Assembly (NCBI GenBank): GCA_025529335.1
Contig: JAMYHX010000362.1
Coordinates: 1-44,462 of the forward strand
Reading direction: 5' to 3'
DNA from: Rhizopus sp. PT2906
Taxonomy: Eukaryota; Mucoromycota; Mucoromycetes; Mucorales; Rhizopodaceae
DNA: 44,462 bases
This document shows, in pieces, positions 22,101 through 34,377 of this stretch. The notes beneath the pieces were generated by a model that saw nothing but the letters and a program-made list of their open reading frames with translations, had not been told where the DNA came from and made no database searches. The position numbers and the translations under genes were made by a program. Within the stretch, counting starts at the first letter, position 1, and each line of letters opens with the position of its first letter.

Positions 22101-24038
22101 GGAGTCTGCAGATACGTTTGCTGCTATACCGTACGAACAAACAGAGGATCTGTCTCAAGAGCAAACAAAGTACCAGGATATAGGCAGTAGCCAGTCGAGC
22201 AAGTCACCTTCAAAACGAAAGCTGACAAAAGCCATTTCAAAAGTGTTCAAGCAGAGTCAGCCTGAGGATACAACCAAAGACGAACCTGTCAGTTCTCCAC
22301 AAAGCCTCCCGAATGAAAGCAATGTCCGACCAGCTTCGGAAGAAAGTGCTAAAGAAAATGAAAAGCAAGAAGTAGGTGGCCGCTTTGTAAGCTTAATTGC
22401 TGAGCAACTCCGTAGCAATATCAGTCGTGATGATTTTGATATTGATTGTGAATGTCGCAAATGTACTGGAAACAAAAATTCTACAGAAATTTGTAAGCGT
22501 TTCAGTGTGATGCTTATCCCTGATGAAGAACGTAGACGCAGCTTCGAGCTTAGAAGACGACGTGGTGCAAGCGTTGACATGGGCAATCGTATGCCTGTTC
22601 ATCCTCTTGACGACCCCTTCAGCAACCAACGAAGCAGCAAGACTTTTAATAACGGCCCTGTCTATCTCGGTCAGCTCGACACAAAATCTATTATTGAATC
22701 GTGTGCTGGTAATAAGGGAACCAGCACAACAATTCCACGTATTGTTGATGATTCCGATGATGACCATAGTACTGTCAGTTTTACTCCTTCCGAAAAATCG
22801 ATACAGACAGAAGGGCAGGCAGGCTCCAGTAGAGCAGGAAGAGCATCCATGGTGTCGAATAGCAATCCACGACGATCCAAGATTATGGAGCTTGATATCC
22901 CACCAGCATCTCCTGGTGATGAGATATATAATGGTGCTAGAAAATCGGTTATTGAAGGAATCAATATTCCACAGCACATCACTAGCAGAAGCTCATCTGA
23001 CAAAAGCTTCATCATGTCTTACCGTACGAGCAAGCTTGCCAGCCAGTTCTGCTTTATCGAACGTGATGTTTTAATTAAAGTAGGATGGGAGGAGCTGATT
23101 CATTGTAAATGGACAAAGATGGACGCTGATGGAAAAATCAATCCAAACTATGCTGAGCCTCAAGATGATGCTTTGTTTGATGATGGTATGAATACCACTG
23201 CTATTAGTTACACACGGCAGTCCGAAAAGAGGCGTGCTCAGGGTCAAGGCATTGAACATGTCATCCAGAGATTCAACACAGTCTGTCAGTGGGTGTCTTC
23301 TGAGATTGTACGAACGAAGAATATAAATGACCGAGTTAAGCTTATAGAGAAATTCATTCGACTCGCTATGGTAATTGCTTTTTAAAAAGTGGTCCTATCG
23401 TCAAACTAATTGCTCTATAGAAATGTAAACTCTATTCTAACTATGCTACTCTTGTCCAAATACTGCTAGGCCTTCAGAGCCCCGCTATTGCTCGTCTCGA
23501 AAAGACATGGTCAAAAGTCAGCGTCAAGTATCATAGACAACTCAATAAGTTGACAGAATTCACATCCCCTATGAAAAACTGGAAGCATATCCGTGACAGT
23601 ATGACGGAAGTGGCTGAGGAATACGGAAACTCACCAGCAGAAGTACAGGTAGAGATGCCAGGAACGAGTGCTGATAAGCAGAAATTCAAAAAGACAAGAA
23701 TCAAGATCCCTTTTGGTGGATGTATACCTTTCCTTGGCATTTATCTTTCTGATCTAGTCTTCAACTCTGAAAAGCCCAAGTATTTGAAACCAAATCTAGA
23801 GAACCGCAGGATATATAATGCAAACACGACAAGGAATCTTCCAGCTTGTCTTGATCAACCTTTGGTTAACTTTAGAAAATACAGAGTCATTGCTACTGTC
23901 ATCAAGAGAGTGCTCATCTTTCAAGGATTAGCTACGCGATATTCGTTTGATGAAGATCCTATTTTGAAGGAAATGTGTAGGAGCCTTGAAGTACTCGATG
24001 CTGCAACAATAAGAGAGTTAAGTTCTCAAATTCAATAA
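19117..24038 (+). CDS. Ras guanine-nucleotide exchange factor, Lte1-like layout
   Basis: Exchanges GDP for GTP on a Ras-family GTPase. Five exons: 19117-19208, 19258-20429, 20484-20619, 20673-23370, 23421-24038; 1571 aa. The Ras-exchanger N-terminal (REM) domain lies at about 420-540 and crosses introns 2 and 3 (YTFMTDFFLTYRDFLRSEEL; TFVVLRHWLSNYFVHDFI; IVKTLKRVVRRLKKLYY). A disordered Ser/Lys/Glu-rich region of some 700 residues follows. The catalytic Cdc25 domain is at about 1245-1571 (KLASQFCFIERDVLIKVGWE; RFNTVCQWVSSEIVRT; RVKLIEKFIRLA; CIPFLGIYLSDLVFN). REM near one end and Cdc25 at the very C-terminus, widely spaced, is the layout of yeast Lte1, which promotes mitotic exit and polarity. 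The assignment to Lte1 rather than to Cdc25/Ste6 proper is inference. Start: first ATG after a T/C tract. Confidence 0.93.
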
Positions 24039-24490
24039 TATGTTAATTTCACGCTGGAAGTGACTATAAATATTCTATATACATATATAGTATACATACC
24101 ATTTATATTTTACTACAAACCATAATATATGTAATTTAAACTTATCAATAACCATTTTTAATGCAACTGTCTTGTACTAATAACATGCTTGATGTCGTGC
24201 TCTTCGTTTATTATCAAAGCTGGTCATTTTGACTGATTCTTTTTAACACAAGTATAGTGTATATGTAAACTTTCGTCAATACAACTCGCAAGTCGTTCCG
24301 CCTAAGGAGCAAGACAATAAGGAGGGCATATAACATAGCTGAGGTAATTGTGAAACACAAAAAGTTGTGCTTGAGGGATAGACGCTTTTGTTCGTCTCCT
24401 TAACGAAAATACAGTAAAAATAAAGCATTTAAATAGCCCCCCCTCTCCTTTTCTTTTCTATTTGCCCTTCATCGATCTTTTTTTTTATAT
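24039..24490. other. Intergenic region between RasGEF and TBC genes
   Basis: No gene is seen. TA-rich near 24070-24110; a C/T-rich tract lies directly before the TBC-gene ATG. Confidence 0.6.
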
Positions 24491-26221
24491 ATGAGCCTCT
24501 TCGAAATAGATTACGTTTCTGGGGCTGCACACGAGCTTCGATTAAAGCAACAGCAGGATCAGATAATGAAAGCTTTAAAAGAATTATCAATAAAAATAAA
24601 ACAAGAGAGCCAAGAACCGCAAAAGCTGGTCATGAATTACAGCGATATAGAGCACGACAGCTGGTTAACTTTTAGTAGCAGCTATACAACCCTTGGAGAT
24701 AAAAATGGAAGCTATTCGCCTTACTATGACAGCAGTCAAGAACAACGTATAACAAAAAGGCGTCCGTCATCATCCTTGAGAAGCAGGCAGTGGTCTGCTT
24801 CCTCATGCAGCCATCGATCAAGGAGTATACCTTGTTGCTCCGTTTCAAGCACTAATACAACTAGTTTCGATGGCCATGACGAAAACAAGAGCATAGAAAG
24901 CACTAAAATAGAAAAAGATGAAAGGCAAGTAGTGAACACACCGCTTAAATGATAATTCTCATTAACATTCACCAGGGATGTGTATGGTTTCAAAAAGCCT
25001 ACGAAATGGATAAATGCTGATGCTCTAAGGGAAATTGAACAGCGTAACGAAATTGTTATGGAAAGGCAGCTTGAAAAATGGCAGGAGCTCACCCTGAATG
25101 CTGATGATGAGTGGCCATCGATAGGGCCTCAGCGTAAGTAGATATTCCCAAAAAAGAAAGGGTAAGTCTAATAAGGCTTTATGTTTTAGTTTTTCGTTTT
25201 GTTAAAGACGGAATACCTCGAGAGTTACGGCCCAAGGTAACCTTTTATAAATATAAAATAAGGGAATTTTTGAATTAAAAGGAAGTTTGAACAGATTTGG
25301 ATGCATTATAGTGGAGCCAGTAGAAAAAAGCTGGAAAACCAAGGACTGTATGATTTACTCGTTAAGCAAGCAGAAGACGCAGGCAAATCCAATGAATACG
25401 CGGCTGTTATAGAAAGAGACCTTTGCCGGACATTTCCAGACAACATTTATTTTGCAGACCATTCATCGACAAAGATACATATGTTGCGTAGAGTTTTGCT
25501 AGCATTCAGTATGCATTCGCCTGAAATAGGTTACTGTCAATCATTCAACTTTTTGGCAGGCTTGTTAATACTACTTCTGGACAGTGAAGAAGATGCATTC
25601 TGGATGATGTATACAGTTGTCCATGATTATTTTCCAGAGGGCATGTTTGATACCAAAATGGTTGGTGCAAATATAGAGCAAACAGTGCTTATGATGCTAG
25701 TGTATGAAAAATTACCAGGCGTGTGGGCAAAGATAGCCAGTAGAAAGTGTTTTTGGGAATGTGAACAAGAAAATAATTTGCCTCCAATCACGCTTGTTAC
25801 AAATCACTGGTTTATGACATTGTTTATCAACATTTTGCCTATTGAAACAGTTCTTTGCGTATGGGATTGCTTTTTTGTGTAAGTAGATGATATGGGGCAT
25901 AAGTATGATTATTTACTAGTAAATACTTAGGGGTGGCGGCTTTAAGGTTCTCTATCAAGCTGCATTGACAATCATCAAGATGAACGAGGAAAGTATATGG
26001 GAAGCAGAGGATTCAGTAGATGCTTTTCAAATACTTCAAAATTCACCGAAAAAGATAATCGATGGTCGACATTTTATAGAGGTACACTGAAAAGAGTCAC
26101 CCATATGATGTTAATAATATACATTTAGGTTATCTTTTCATCTCCAAGTATTAGCGACGATATAACAATGAAAGATATTAACAGAAGAAGAAGGCAGTTT
26201 CTTCAAAGAAAGAAAGAATAG
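24491..26221 (+). CDS. TBC-domain Rab GTPase-activating protein
   Basis: Stimulates GTP hydrolysis by a Rab GTPase in membrane traffic. Six exons: 24491-24924, 24976-25133, 25190-25236, 25295-25878, 25931-26081, 26129-26221; 488 aa. The N-terminal 140 residues are Ser-rich and probably disordered, then DVYGFKKPTKW, a feature often seen before TBC domains. The TBC domain starts near 200 (FRFVKDGIPRELRPKIW). It keeps both catalytic fingers: the Arg finger in IERDLCRTF (near 252) and the Gln finger in GYCQSFNFLAG (near 292), with NHWFMTLFINILP and VWDCFFVGG later, so it should be active. Intron 1 is GC-AG: the reading frame only joins if the donor is GCAAGT at 24925. The target Rab cannot be told. 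It ends 80 bp from the convergent ankyrin gene. Confidence 0.93.
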
Positions 26222-26301
26222 TTGTTTGTTAAAGTATTTACACATAAAAGAGGGAATATCCTTTATTGGTTGAAATAATTAGTATTACAATTGGTATACA
26301 C

Positions 26302-27690
26302 TTATCGGTATACTTTTGATTGCCTCACATCCCCAAAACTGCTTGCTCTTCGTCGCTCGATTTCTGAAAATGAAGTCGGGCTTCCACTGCTTTGTTGTTG
26401 TTGAAAGTAGTGTGGGCCTCGTGGGCTGGAAGACATTAACTGAGCTCCTGTCATTGGTTGATTCATGAGCGAAGAGGAAGATGTAGAAGCGCGAGGAACA
26501 GGAGATTCGTGACCAGGATAAGATGGTCCGCGTGAGATTGACGTTGAGCTTACACCAAAGTAAGTCCCACTAGAATAAGATGAAGAATATGGAGCGTTCG
26601 TAAAGCTTTGTTGTCTCTGCGATGATGATATGGATAATGAAGAATCATCATTGAAATGAGCTTGGGATATTTCTACAACAAACATATACATTTAGCCTTG
26701 GTGTTTTACATATGTTTATACCACAACCTCTAAGGTGATCTTGTATAGCCTTACTATAAGCATAGTCATAGGCAGTTGCACCGTCATTGTTTCTTAAATC
26801 AACATTACATCCTTCCGACTTTTTTTCTAAATGCTTAATAACGTTCATGTTTTCGTTATCTTTCTTACCACCAAAAGATCCATCACATTGACATGGCCCC
26901 ACGCTGCAGCATAATGTAGAGCAGAGTTTCCTTCATTATCAGTATGATCAAGATCAACAGGAACGGATAATAGAAACTAAAAGGGAATAAGTCATATTGA
27001 ATTATTTTTTTTTTATGCAGATGCATACGCCGACAATGGTTGTATTTCCATTTTGAGCTGCATATAAAAGTGCTGTCCATCCGTTTTTACTTATAGCATG
27101 AATACATTCTTTATACTTGTTAACATATAAAAAGAAGATCTAAAGTCGAGTGAATTAGAAAAAAATATCAAAAACAATGAAATGTACCTCATTGTGATTA
27201 TACATGGCTGCAATCATCAACACTGTGATTCCTTCATTATCCTAATTTCATGTTATCTCTTGATATTATTCGTGTTTACTGCTATTTACAACTGAAATGA
27301 CTTCCTCTTCATGTCCAATCTCTAATAAATATTCTACTACATTTACATGTCCACATTTTGCAGCATACATCAAGGTTGTGCTAGGGACAGGATAAGATGA
27401 GTAAGAGTTTTATTAGTTAACAGACTTTCTCTATGTACTATCCGTTCTCCGGGTCAGGATTTTGTATGTTTACCACTTTCTTGACAAGTCGTTTCACGGC
27501 TGCAAGATTACCTTCTATAATATATACATATATATATATATATACATATAAGCAATCTATGTATATCATATCAACAACTCAAACCTTGTGCTGCCTTCCG
27601 TAGTCTAACAGCTGCTGTGTCTCTAATAACTGCAGCCCTCTGAAGATCAAAGAACGAATGAAGTGAGCCTACTCTGTCTTGAACATTCAT
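26302..27690 (-). CDS. Ankyrin-repeat protein
   Basis: Exons on the minus strand: 27690-27585, 27514-27439, 27380-27290, 27241-27188, 27139-27029, 26976-26869, 26833-26722, 26672-26302; 342 aa. Repeats are visible in order: GYTTLMYAAKCGHVNVVEYL, EGITVLMIAAMYNHNE, GWTALLYAAQNGNTTIV, GNSALHYAAAWGHVNVMDLL and NNDGATAYDYAYS, about five or six ankyrin units covering residues 35-215. The C-terminal 120 residues are Ser/Gln-rich (SSQRQQSF; YFQQQQSSGSPTS) and probably disordered. There is no extra catalytic domain, so it is likely a scaffold or regulatory partner. The intron at 26868-26834 is only 35 nt; it is needed to keep the frame and is the least certain boundary. The start is 134 bp from the start of the divergent cofactor D gene. 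Confidence 0.85.
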
Positions 27691-27824
27691 ATTTATTAAA
27701 GCAAAATAGGTAAAAAGGCATACGCCGGAGTTAAATGGTGCTTATTTCACCCAGACACGTTTTTCTATCCCCACCCCTTATTCTTCTTCTCCTGTCAAAA
27801 TAACAAAAAGAAAGAGAGAGTGAA
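27691..27824. promoter_or_regulatory. Putative bidirectional promoter
   Basis: The 134 bp between the ATG of the ankyrin gene (minus) and the ATG of cofactor D (plus) must hold both leaders and promoters. It contains a C/T-rich block (27760-27792) followed by an A/G-rich block up to the cofactor D start. No specific factor site is claimed. Confidence 0.5.
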
Positions 27825-30800
27825 ATGGACGAAGAGGTGTTTAATGAAGAAGAGAAATGTATATATCAAAAATCTCATTTTGAAGATAAAGAAGATTTCA
27901 TGGCAAATCTCGAGATTATCATTCAAAATAAGGCAAGCAGTCAGGATTGTTCAAAAGCACTTGTTCGTCTCGGTGATGTCGTAAAGTTATTCTACTTTCT
28001 TTTTTTTTTTACTTTAGAGAGTTAATACTTCTTTTTTTTTTATTATAGTTAGATTTATATCAAGAACAGCCTCATTTATTAGATCCTTATTTGGAATCTT
28101 TTATTCAACCTGTCATGCAGACATTACGAGAAAATATTGACAACTGGTTGCAGGAAAATGGAGCGAATAAAGCTGTGCCTGAAGATACCATTCGCTTATT
28201 TCGCTTTTTGTATCTTCTCACAAAAACAAGAGGATATAAAACTATTGGTAATAAGAATAATAGCTGTTGTATGTCATTTTTTAACTTTTTTTACAAGTCA
28301 AATTTATGCCACATGAAGTAACTGATTTGGAGCCAGTTTTTGAATTTTTATGCAAACAAGACATCATTGGCAGTTCTTGGGAGTTGAGATATATTTGCTT
28401 TATATGGCTATCACTTATTTGTATGATACCTTTCGATTTGAAGAGAATAGACAGTGCCAGCCAATCACAAGTAAGAAGATAAAGAAACACGATCAAAGGG
28501 GATTGTCTCTTACTTTTTTTTTTTATTGCAGGACTCGCTGATCATCAAAATGCTAGATTTATGCAAACGATATATTAAATCTACTGGAAAGGAAAGAGAC
28601 GGTGCTAGTTTTCTTATTGCCCGTTTACTATCACGACAAGATTTGTGTGATGAACATCTTATTCCTTTCATTGAATGGGCAAAGGATAAGCTGACCAACA
28701 CAACCGACGTGTTTGAGGTGGCAGGTATACTTCAAAGCCTGTGCATTATCTATCAACTCTCACCTCGTCAAACCCTTTTGCCTACTCTTGACGAACATAT
28801 CATGCCACTGTTAACAATGCCAATATTTGACACATATGCCAATAATTCACTTATCAGAAAACTAAGAACCAAGCTAACTCAGCGTGTCGGCCTTGCTTAT
28901 CTAAAGCCAAAAGTAGCAGCATGGAGATATCAAAGAGGAAATCGCTCACTAAAGCATAATTTGGAAGGTTTAGCTTCAGCAGTTGTTGCAAATCAGCAAA
29001 TAAAACACAAAGAGGACGATGATGACGAAGAGGAAGTCTCAGAGAACCTCGAGATAGTCATAGAGATTCTACTGAATGGATTAAGAGACAAGGACACCAT
29101 TGTAAGATGGTCTGCAGCCAAGGGCATTGGGCGAATTACACAAAGACTTCCTCGGGAATTAGCGGAGGATGTGATAAGCTCTCTGCTAGAACTATTTAAA
29201 GAAAACACGTTTATAAAAAAAAGCACAAACACTTTGGACTTATCTGCAGTTTCTGACAGCACGTGGCACGGTGTATCTCTTGCAGTTGCAGAGCTTGCAA
29301 GACGTGGATTACTTTTACCAAAGCGATTAAAAGAAGTGATCCCATGGGTCAACAAAGCAAGTGTCAATAGAAAGTCTGATATGTGTGCGTTTCTAACTTT
29401 ACCTGTAGGGCCTAAAATTCGATATCAAAAAGGGGTCTCATTCAATAGGTGCACATGTGCGAGATGCATGCTGTTATGTCTTTTGGGCATTTGCTAGAGC
29501 ATATGCGCCTGAAATTATCAAGCCATTTGTTCAGGAAATTGCTCAAAATCTGGTTGTTGTCTCAGTCTTTGATCGAGAAATCAACGTTCGTCGTGCAAGC
29601 AGTGCTGCCTTCCAAGAGAATGTCGGAAGACAGGGCATATTTCCACATGGTATCGATATTATACAAGTAGCAGATTATTTCTCAGTAGGAAACAGAAATA
29701 ATGCATTCTTGAATATTGCTACAGAGATTGCCAAGTAATGAACAATGCCTTCTTTAAATATCTATACACTAAGATGACATAGGTTTGAGGAATATAGATA
29801 TCACTTGATCGACCATCTTATCAACATTACATCTAAGCATTGGGATAAAGCGATGAGAGTTCTCGCCTCGAAAGCCTTGTATAACCTTGTTCCACTAGAT
29901 CCAATTTACTTTGTGAACTCATGTCTCCAGTCTCTAGTACGATGCCAACTTAGAAAAAGAAAAAAAAAAAAGACTCACTCATATCTTCTTGATAGATGCC
30001 CTCTTGCACAAGTACGGACATGCAAATATCACATGGCGCCTTATTAGCGATTGCCGAGATTTCATTATCATTATGGCAAACGAATGACCCTAAAGTTCAA
30101 GAACTATTTCATCAACAGGCTCCTTTGCTCGTTCCTATTCTAACTAACCTGCCTTCTCGCTCACTTACAACATTTGGTTCTGAACATATACGAGAAGCTG
30201 CATGCCATTTGATTAGCTGCCTTTCTGCTACTGGTATAGCGTTTAATAACCATCTTCCAGGCATAAAGAAGATCATATGGAGCTCGCTAGAGCGAAAAGA
30301 GGAAAACGTTCAAGAGTTTGCAGTTGCTGCATTTGGAGCAGTTGCAAAAGCTTTTGGCATTGAAAGACAAGAAATTGAAGAAGCGCTGATAAAAATTGAA
30401 GCGACAAATCCAATGTATTATGCAAGACGAGGATTCACACTTGCCCTTGGCACTTTAGATTATGAGCAACATCATGAATGGCTTCATGATGTTTTGATAC
30501 AGTTATGTAAAGCATCACAAGTACAGGTAACAGTAGCCAATAGCTTACAGTTTCCCTAAATACTGATATATATATTCTTTAAACATCAGCAAGACCATCA
30601 GGCAAATGATGCAGAAGCTAAACGAAATGCTATCCTGGGACTGACACAAATCTTACGTTCGTTTAATGATCATTTGAAGCAAGGCAAGTTTTTAATGAAA
30701 ACAAAAAAAAACAAACGTGGTCAAAGGATATATATATAAACCCCATTGTATAGCCATTTCATATAAGGACTTTCAACATGTATTATCGAGCCTTGAGACA

Positions 30801-32113
30801 TGCTTAACAGACTATAGCACGGATCAACGAGGTGACGTAGGCTCTTGGGTTCGTGTTGCGACTATGAATCTGCTTAGATTTTTGCTACCATGCGTTTCTA
30901 AATTAGATACTAAAGATGAATCACCATATCTGGATATGCAAACAACAACCCGCTTTATGGCAGCTCTATTGAAACAAAGTGTAGAGCGTATTGATAAAGT
31001 AAGGGCATGTGCCGGACAGGTCTTGTATGACCTAATCTCTAATGAAGATATGAACATATCATCTAAAGAAAGTTTAAAAGAACACATATACAGGTAAGGA
31101 AAGAAATAATAGAAAAATGATAGTTATTCATGCTCAATATTTAATCACACAGTGGCCTTAATTGGTCAGCACCGTCAGATATATACCCAACAATGGTCCA
31201 ATTGTTAAGTATCCCAGAGTATAGATTTGAATTGCTTACTGGTCTCATAACAAGCGCAGGTGGTTTAACTGAGTCTTTGGTAAGAATAAAGAACAAGGAG
31301 ACTCACTTGATATTGATTTTTTTTTTTACTGTGGGTATAGGTACGACATTCTAGCACTTGCTTGATAGAATATATGGACAGCTTGCCTATTGAAGAATCA
31401 GTGGGTTGTTCATTGACATCATTATTCGAAACACTTGTTGATATATTTGTAAAATACTTGCGACAAGAGCGTGTTACTTTGCCTCTGTTGGATGTCCTTG
31501 GTCTGCTGTATGAATCTGGAACGCTATTGAATGTTACAGATGAAAAACTGTAAATATCTAGACAGCTTATATATACAATCTAACCCGTTCTTTTTTAGAC
31601 ACTTGAAGTTATTTTTACAAACCAAGAAGGAGACTTTTAAAAGTAAAAACATTAGAAAGATTCTATCCTCGATTAAAGTGTAAGACAAAGGGACACCTGT
31701 GCTTGTGTGTATTGAATGGCTAATTATAAATATAGTTATACCGGTTTGGCGTCATTGGATATAGCTGGTGTCAGAGTGAAAGCTTTACAGCAGCTACTTG
31801 CTTATTTGGTTCACTCGTTTCCTAGAGTAAATACAAATAAAAGTTATGATAAACAGACATTTAACTCTCCTTTAGATTCGCATTGAAGCATCTGATCAAC
31901 TATATACTCTTCTTTCAGTAGCAGAGGAAGATTATACTGAAGCAATGGATATCATTACTAGCACAGATTGGTAAGATATCATCATTTTTCATGATTGAAA
32001 CATGGATTGACTTTTGAACAAATAGGACACAACCATTAGATGTCATCAAGACGGAAAGAGACAAACTCTATACCTTATTGGATATTCCAAAGCCTATTCT
32101 AGTTAAAAAATAA
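27825..32113 (+). CDS. Tubulin-folding cofactor D (tubulin-specific chaperone D)
   Basis: Cofactor D (yeast Cin1, fission yeast Alp1, human TBCD) takes beta-tubulin from cofactor A and, with cofactors C and E, forms alpha/beta dimers. Fifteen exons: 27825-27980, 28049-28247, 28298-28470, 28532-29362, 29409-29734, 29783-29936, 29996-30526, 30590-30683, 30754-31093, 31153-31279, 31341-31549, 31599-31679, 31736-31826, 31876-31970, 32026-32113; 1164 aa, near the human length. Diagnostic blocks are YQEQPHLLDPYLE, WELRYICFIWLSLICMIPFD, DTIVRWSAAKGIGRI, GSHSIGAHVRDACCYVFWAF, DREINVRRASSAAFQENVGR, STDQRGDVGSWVR and the C-terminal VRVKALQQLLAYLVHSFP. It is HEAT/ARM-like helical throughout. The intron at 30684-30753 is GC-AG. 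The exon 4/5 junction (29363-29408) has a weak donor, GTCAAT, and could be placed slightly differently. Confidence 0.96.
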
Positions 32114-32217
32114 ACAAACATAATAATAAACTGTTGATTTGTTGTCATTTCTCGCTATTGATTTTATGCAAAAAATATTTATTAAAGTGGCTTGTGTGCT
32201 CCTTTTTCTTTTTAATC

Positions 32218-33119
32218 ATGGCCAAACCAAAAAAGAAGAAGCTTGCACATGCACTCAATCGAGTTCTTTCTAAAGCAGAGCAACGGATAATAGCAGAAAA
32301 GAAAGCACAGGCTCAATTAAATGCCGAAAAGGCTAGAAAGAAACAGACAAAGAATACAAGCACGCGGCCACGACCAGAATACAGTTCCAAAGATAAACTA
32401 CTGCTTGTGGGCGAAGGAAACTTTTCGTTTGCTAAATCATTAGCAGAGAATTACCTGATGGAAGGTGCTGAGAACATGACTGCTACTTGCTATGATAGCG
32501 AGGAGGTCTTGTATGAGAAATATCAAGAAGCAAAAGAAAACGTTGAACTCATTCGTGAACTTGGAGCTACGGTTATGTTTAACGTTGATGCAACTCATTT
32601 CTCTAAAGAGATAAGAAAGAACAAATATACAAAGATTATATTTAATTTTCCTCATGCAGGTAAAATAAGACATATTTTCGTTCCCAATAGATTATTGATC
32701 TTTTCATAGGTGCTGGTATTAAGGATCAAGATAGAAACATCATTGCGAATCAAAAGCTGTTGACCGCCTTCTTTCAAGCTGCCGAACCACTATTAGAAAA
32801 AGAAGGAGAGATCCATATTACGTTAAAGACATGCAAACCCTATGATTTGTGGTCTGTCAAAAGCCTGGCTAGGTCGCTGGGAGTGTTGGCTACTAAGGGG
32901 ACTAGGCCATTCCATCCTGATGACTTTCCTGGCTACGAGCATAGACGTACATTAGGATATAAAGAAGGTGTCAGTAAAGGTGGAAACCTAGAGATTTTAT
33001 CTTCAGCTCCAAAGACATTTATATTTGTCAGAAAAGAAATGATGGAAAAAGATATTGAAAGAAGTTTGACTGGAAAAAGAAAAAGAGATGAAGAAGAGGA
33101 TAGCGACGATGAACCATAA
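32218..33119 (+). CDS. Bmt5-like 25S rRNA (uridine-N3) methyltransferase
   Basis: Yeast Bmt5 makes m3U2634 in 25S rRNA in the nucleolus, using S-adenosylmethionine. Exons 32218-32659 and 32710-33119 (phase 1) give 283 aa. The N-terminus is very basic (AKPKKKKLAHALNRVL), fitting nucleolar targeting. The SAM-binding Rossmann motif is LLLVGEGNFSFAKSL (about 60-74), followed by YDSEEV (acidic strand 2 end), the family signature IIFNFPHAGAG and later HITLKTCKPYDLW. The C-terminus is charged (KRKRDEEEDSDDEP). The frame is open further upstream (to 32134), but the ATG at 32218 gives the family N-terminus. It follows cofactor D by 104 bp on the same strand. Confidence 0.92.
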
Positions 33120-34377
33120 TAGTTCATGTAGGATTACCTTTTCAACGACTGTACATAGAATAAATAGCACTAGACTCTTGTAACTTTTTTTCTTTTGAAA
33201 CTGTTTGGAGGAGATGTCGTAGCCCCTAAACAATTAATGCAGCCCAATGAAATGTGTACATTATACAATATATAAAAGCATAGGTTTAGATCTTATGACA
33301 CTTTTGTGCTATTAGCAATCTAAACAGAGTATCAAGAAGATGAGCCAATTATACAGCACAGACAAAACCAAGTACATGGGATAGTCAACTATCTTTTTAT
33401 AAACATCTCGTGGTATCCTGTTTGCATAACAAGAATTTAAGTTGTAAAAGATTGGACTTGTCAAATGTAGCCCCCCCCGTCTTCCCTCCCTCCCCCCTCT
33501 CTGATCTACGTTTTTATCAGGAACCTGCAACATGCAACGAGAATCCCTTGCTTTTATTCCTATCTGTTGTTTTTTTTTTAGAAAAAAACGACTAGAATGG
33601 GTCATAAAATAACCCCCCAAAAAAAGAAACTGTGGGCTGAATATAGATCAGCCATCAACGTATAGTCCAATCAGAATATTGCCCGAGACAGTTGATGGAA
33701 GAGCCACGTATGACGCAGACTGTGCACAGAATCGTGTAACATAAATAATGTACTCTACAGCACTTTTTGTCAGCTTTTACATTCAAAAGGATATTGAGTA
33801 TATTTGTTTGACTTCTTTGGTGATATAAGGAAGCAATAATCAAAAACCAAATAGTATGTCAAAGGGGGGGAAAGAAAGGCAGGACAAACCAAGTTTGAAG
33901 TATAATGTTACCTTGCCTCCCCAGATGGAATATAGTCGAGAGGGGGGACTTGATAGTAAAATGAAAAAGCCTGAATGAGCACAACGTTAGTTTTATTGAA
34001 TGAAGCCATGTCTACAAGAGGATAGATGACTACAGATTAAACTCGCTTTTGATGTCCGCCAAGTACTGTCTGCTCCTCAGAAAAAGGAGTAAAATAAGAA
34101 GAAAGAGAGAGAGAGAGAGAAGGGGAATGATGTGAAGAATAAGAAAGAAAATAAAGGAAAGCATATGAAATCTAAACAAAATGTGGTTTGTTTGCATCTA
34201 ATAACATGACTGACTCCATTCGGAACTATCACCGATCCTCTCTCTGTTTTTTTGTTAAAAAAAAAAAAAAGGCTGCATCATTTTTATTCAAATTTTTTGC
34301 GTCCCTCTTTTTCTTTCTTTCTTTCCCCTTTTTCTTTTTTTCTATTAGACTGTACATATATACTAATACTAATAACT
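33120..34377. other. Intergenic region upstream of kinesin-4
   Basis: No gene is recognised. It is rich in simple sequence: C/T blocks at about 33471-33500, purine tracts at 33865-33880 and 34081-34130, a T-run/A-run pair near 33570-33588, and T/C tracts at 34300-34345 before the kinesin start. Confidence 0.55.
34104..34121. repeat. (GA)n microsatellite
   Basis: An uninterrupted AG dinucleotide run lies within a longer purine-only tract upstream of the kinesin gene. Confidence 0.9.

Noticed and set aside
22393..22977. Long antisense ORF (194 codons) inside the RasGEF gene
   Set aside because: It lies wholly opposite the continuous RasGEF exon 4 and has no family features; it is a shadow of that codon usage. 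The same holds for 21372-21842 and 22671-23015.
32134..32217. N-terminal extension of the Bmt5-like protein
   Set aside because: Hydrophobic and unlike the family; ATG 32218 followed by the basic KPKKKK segment is the better start.
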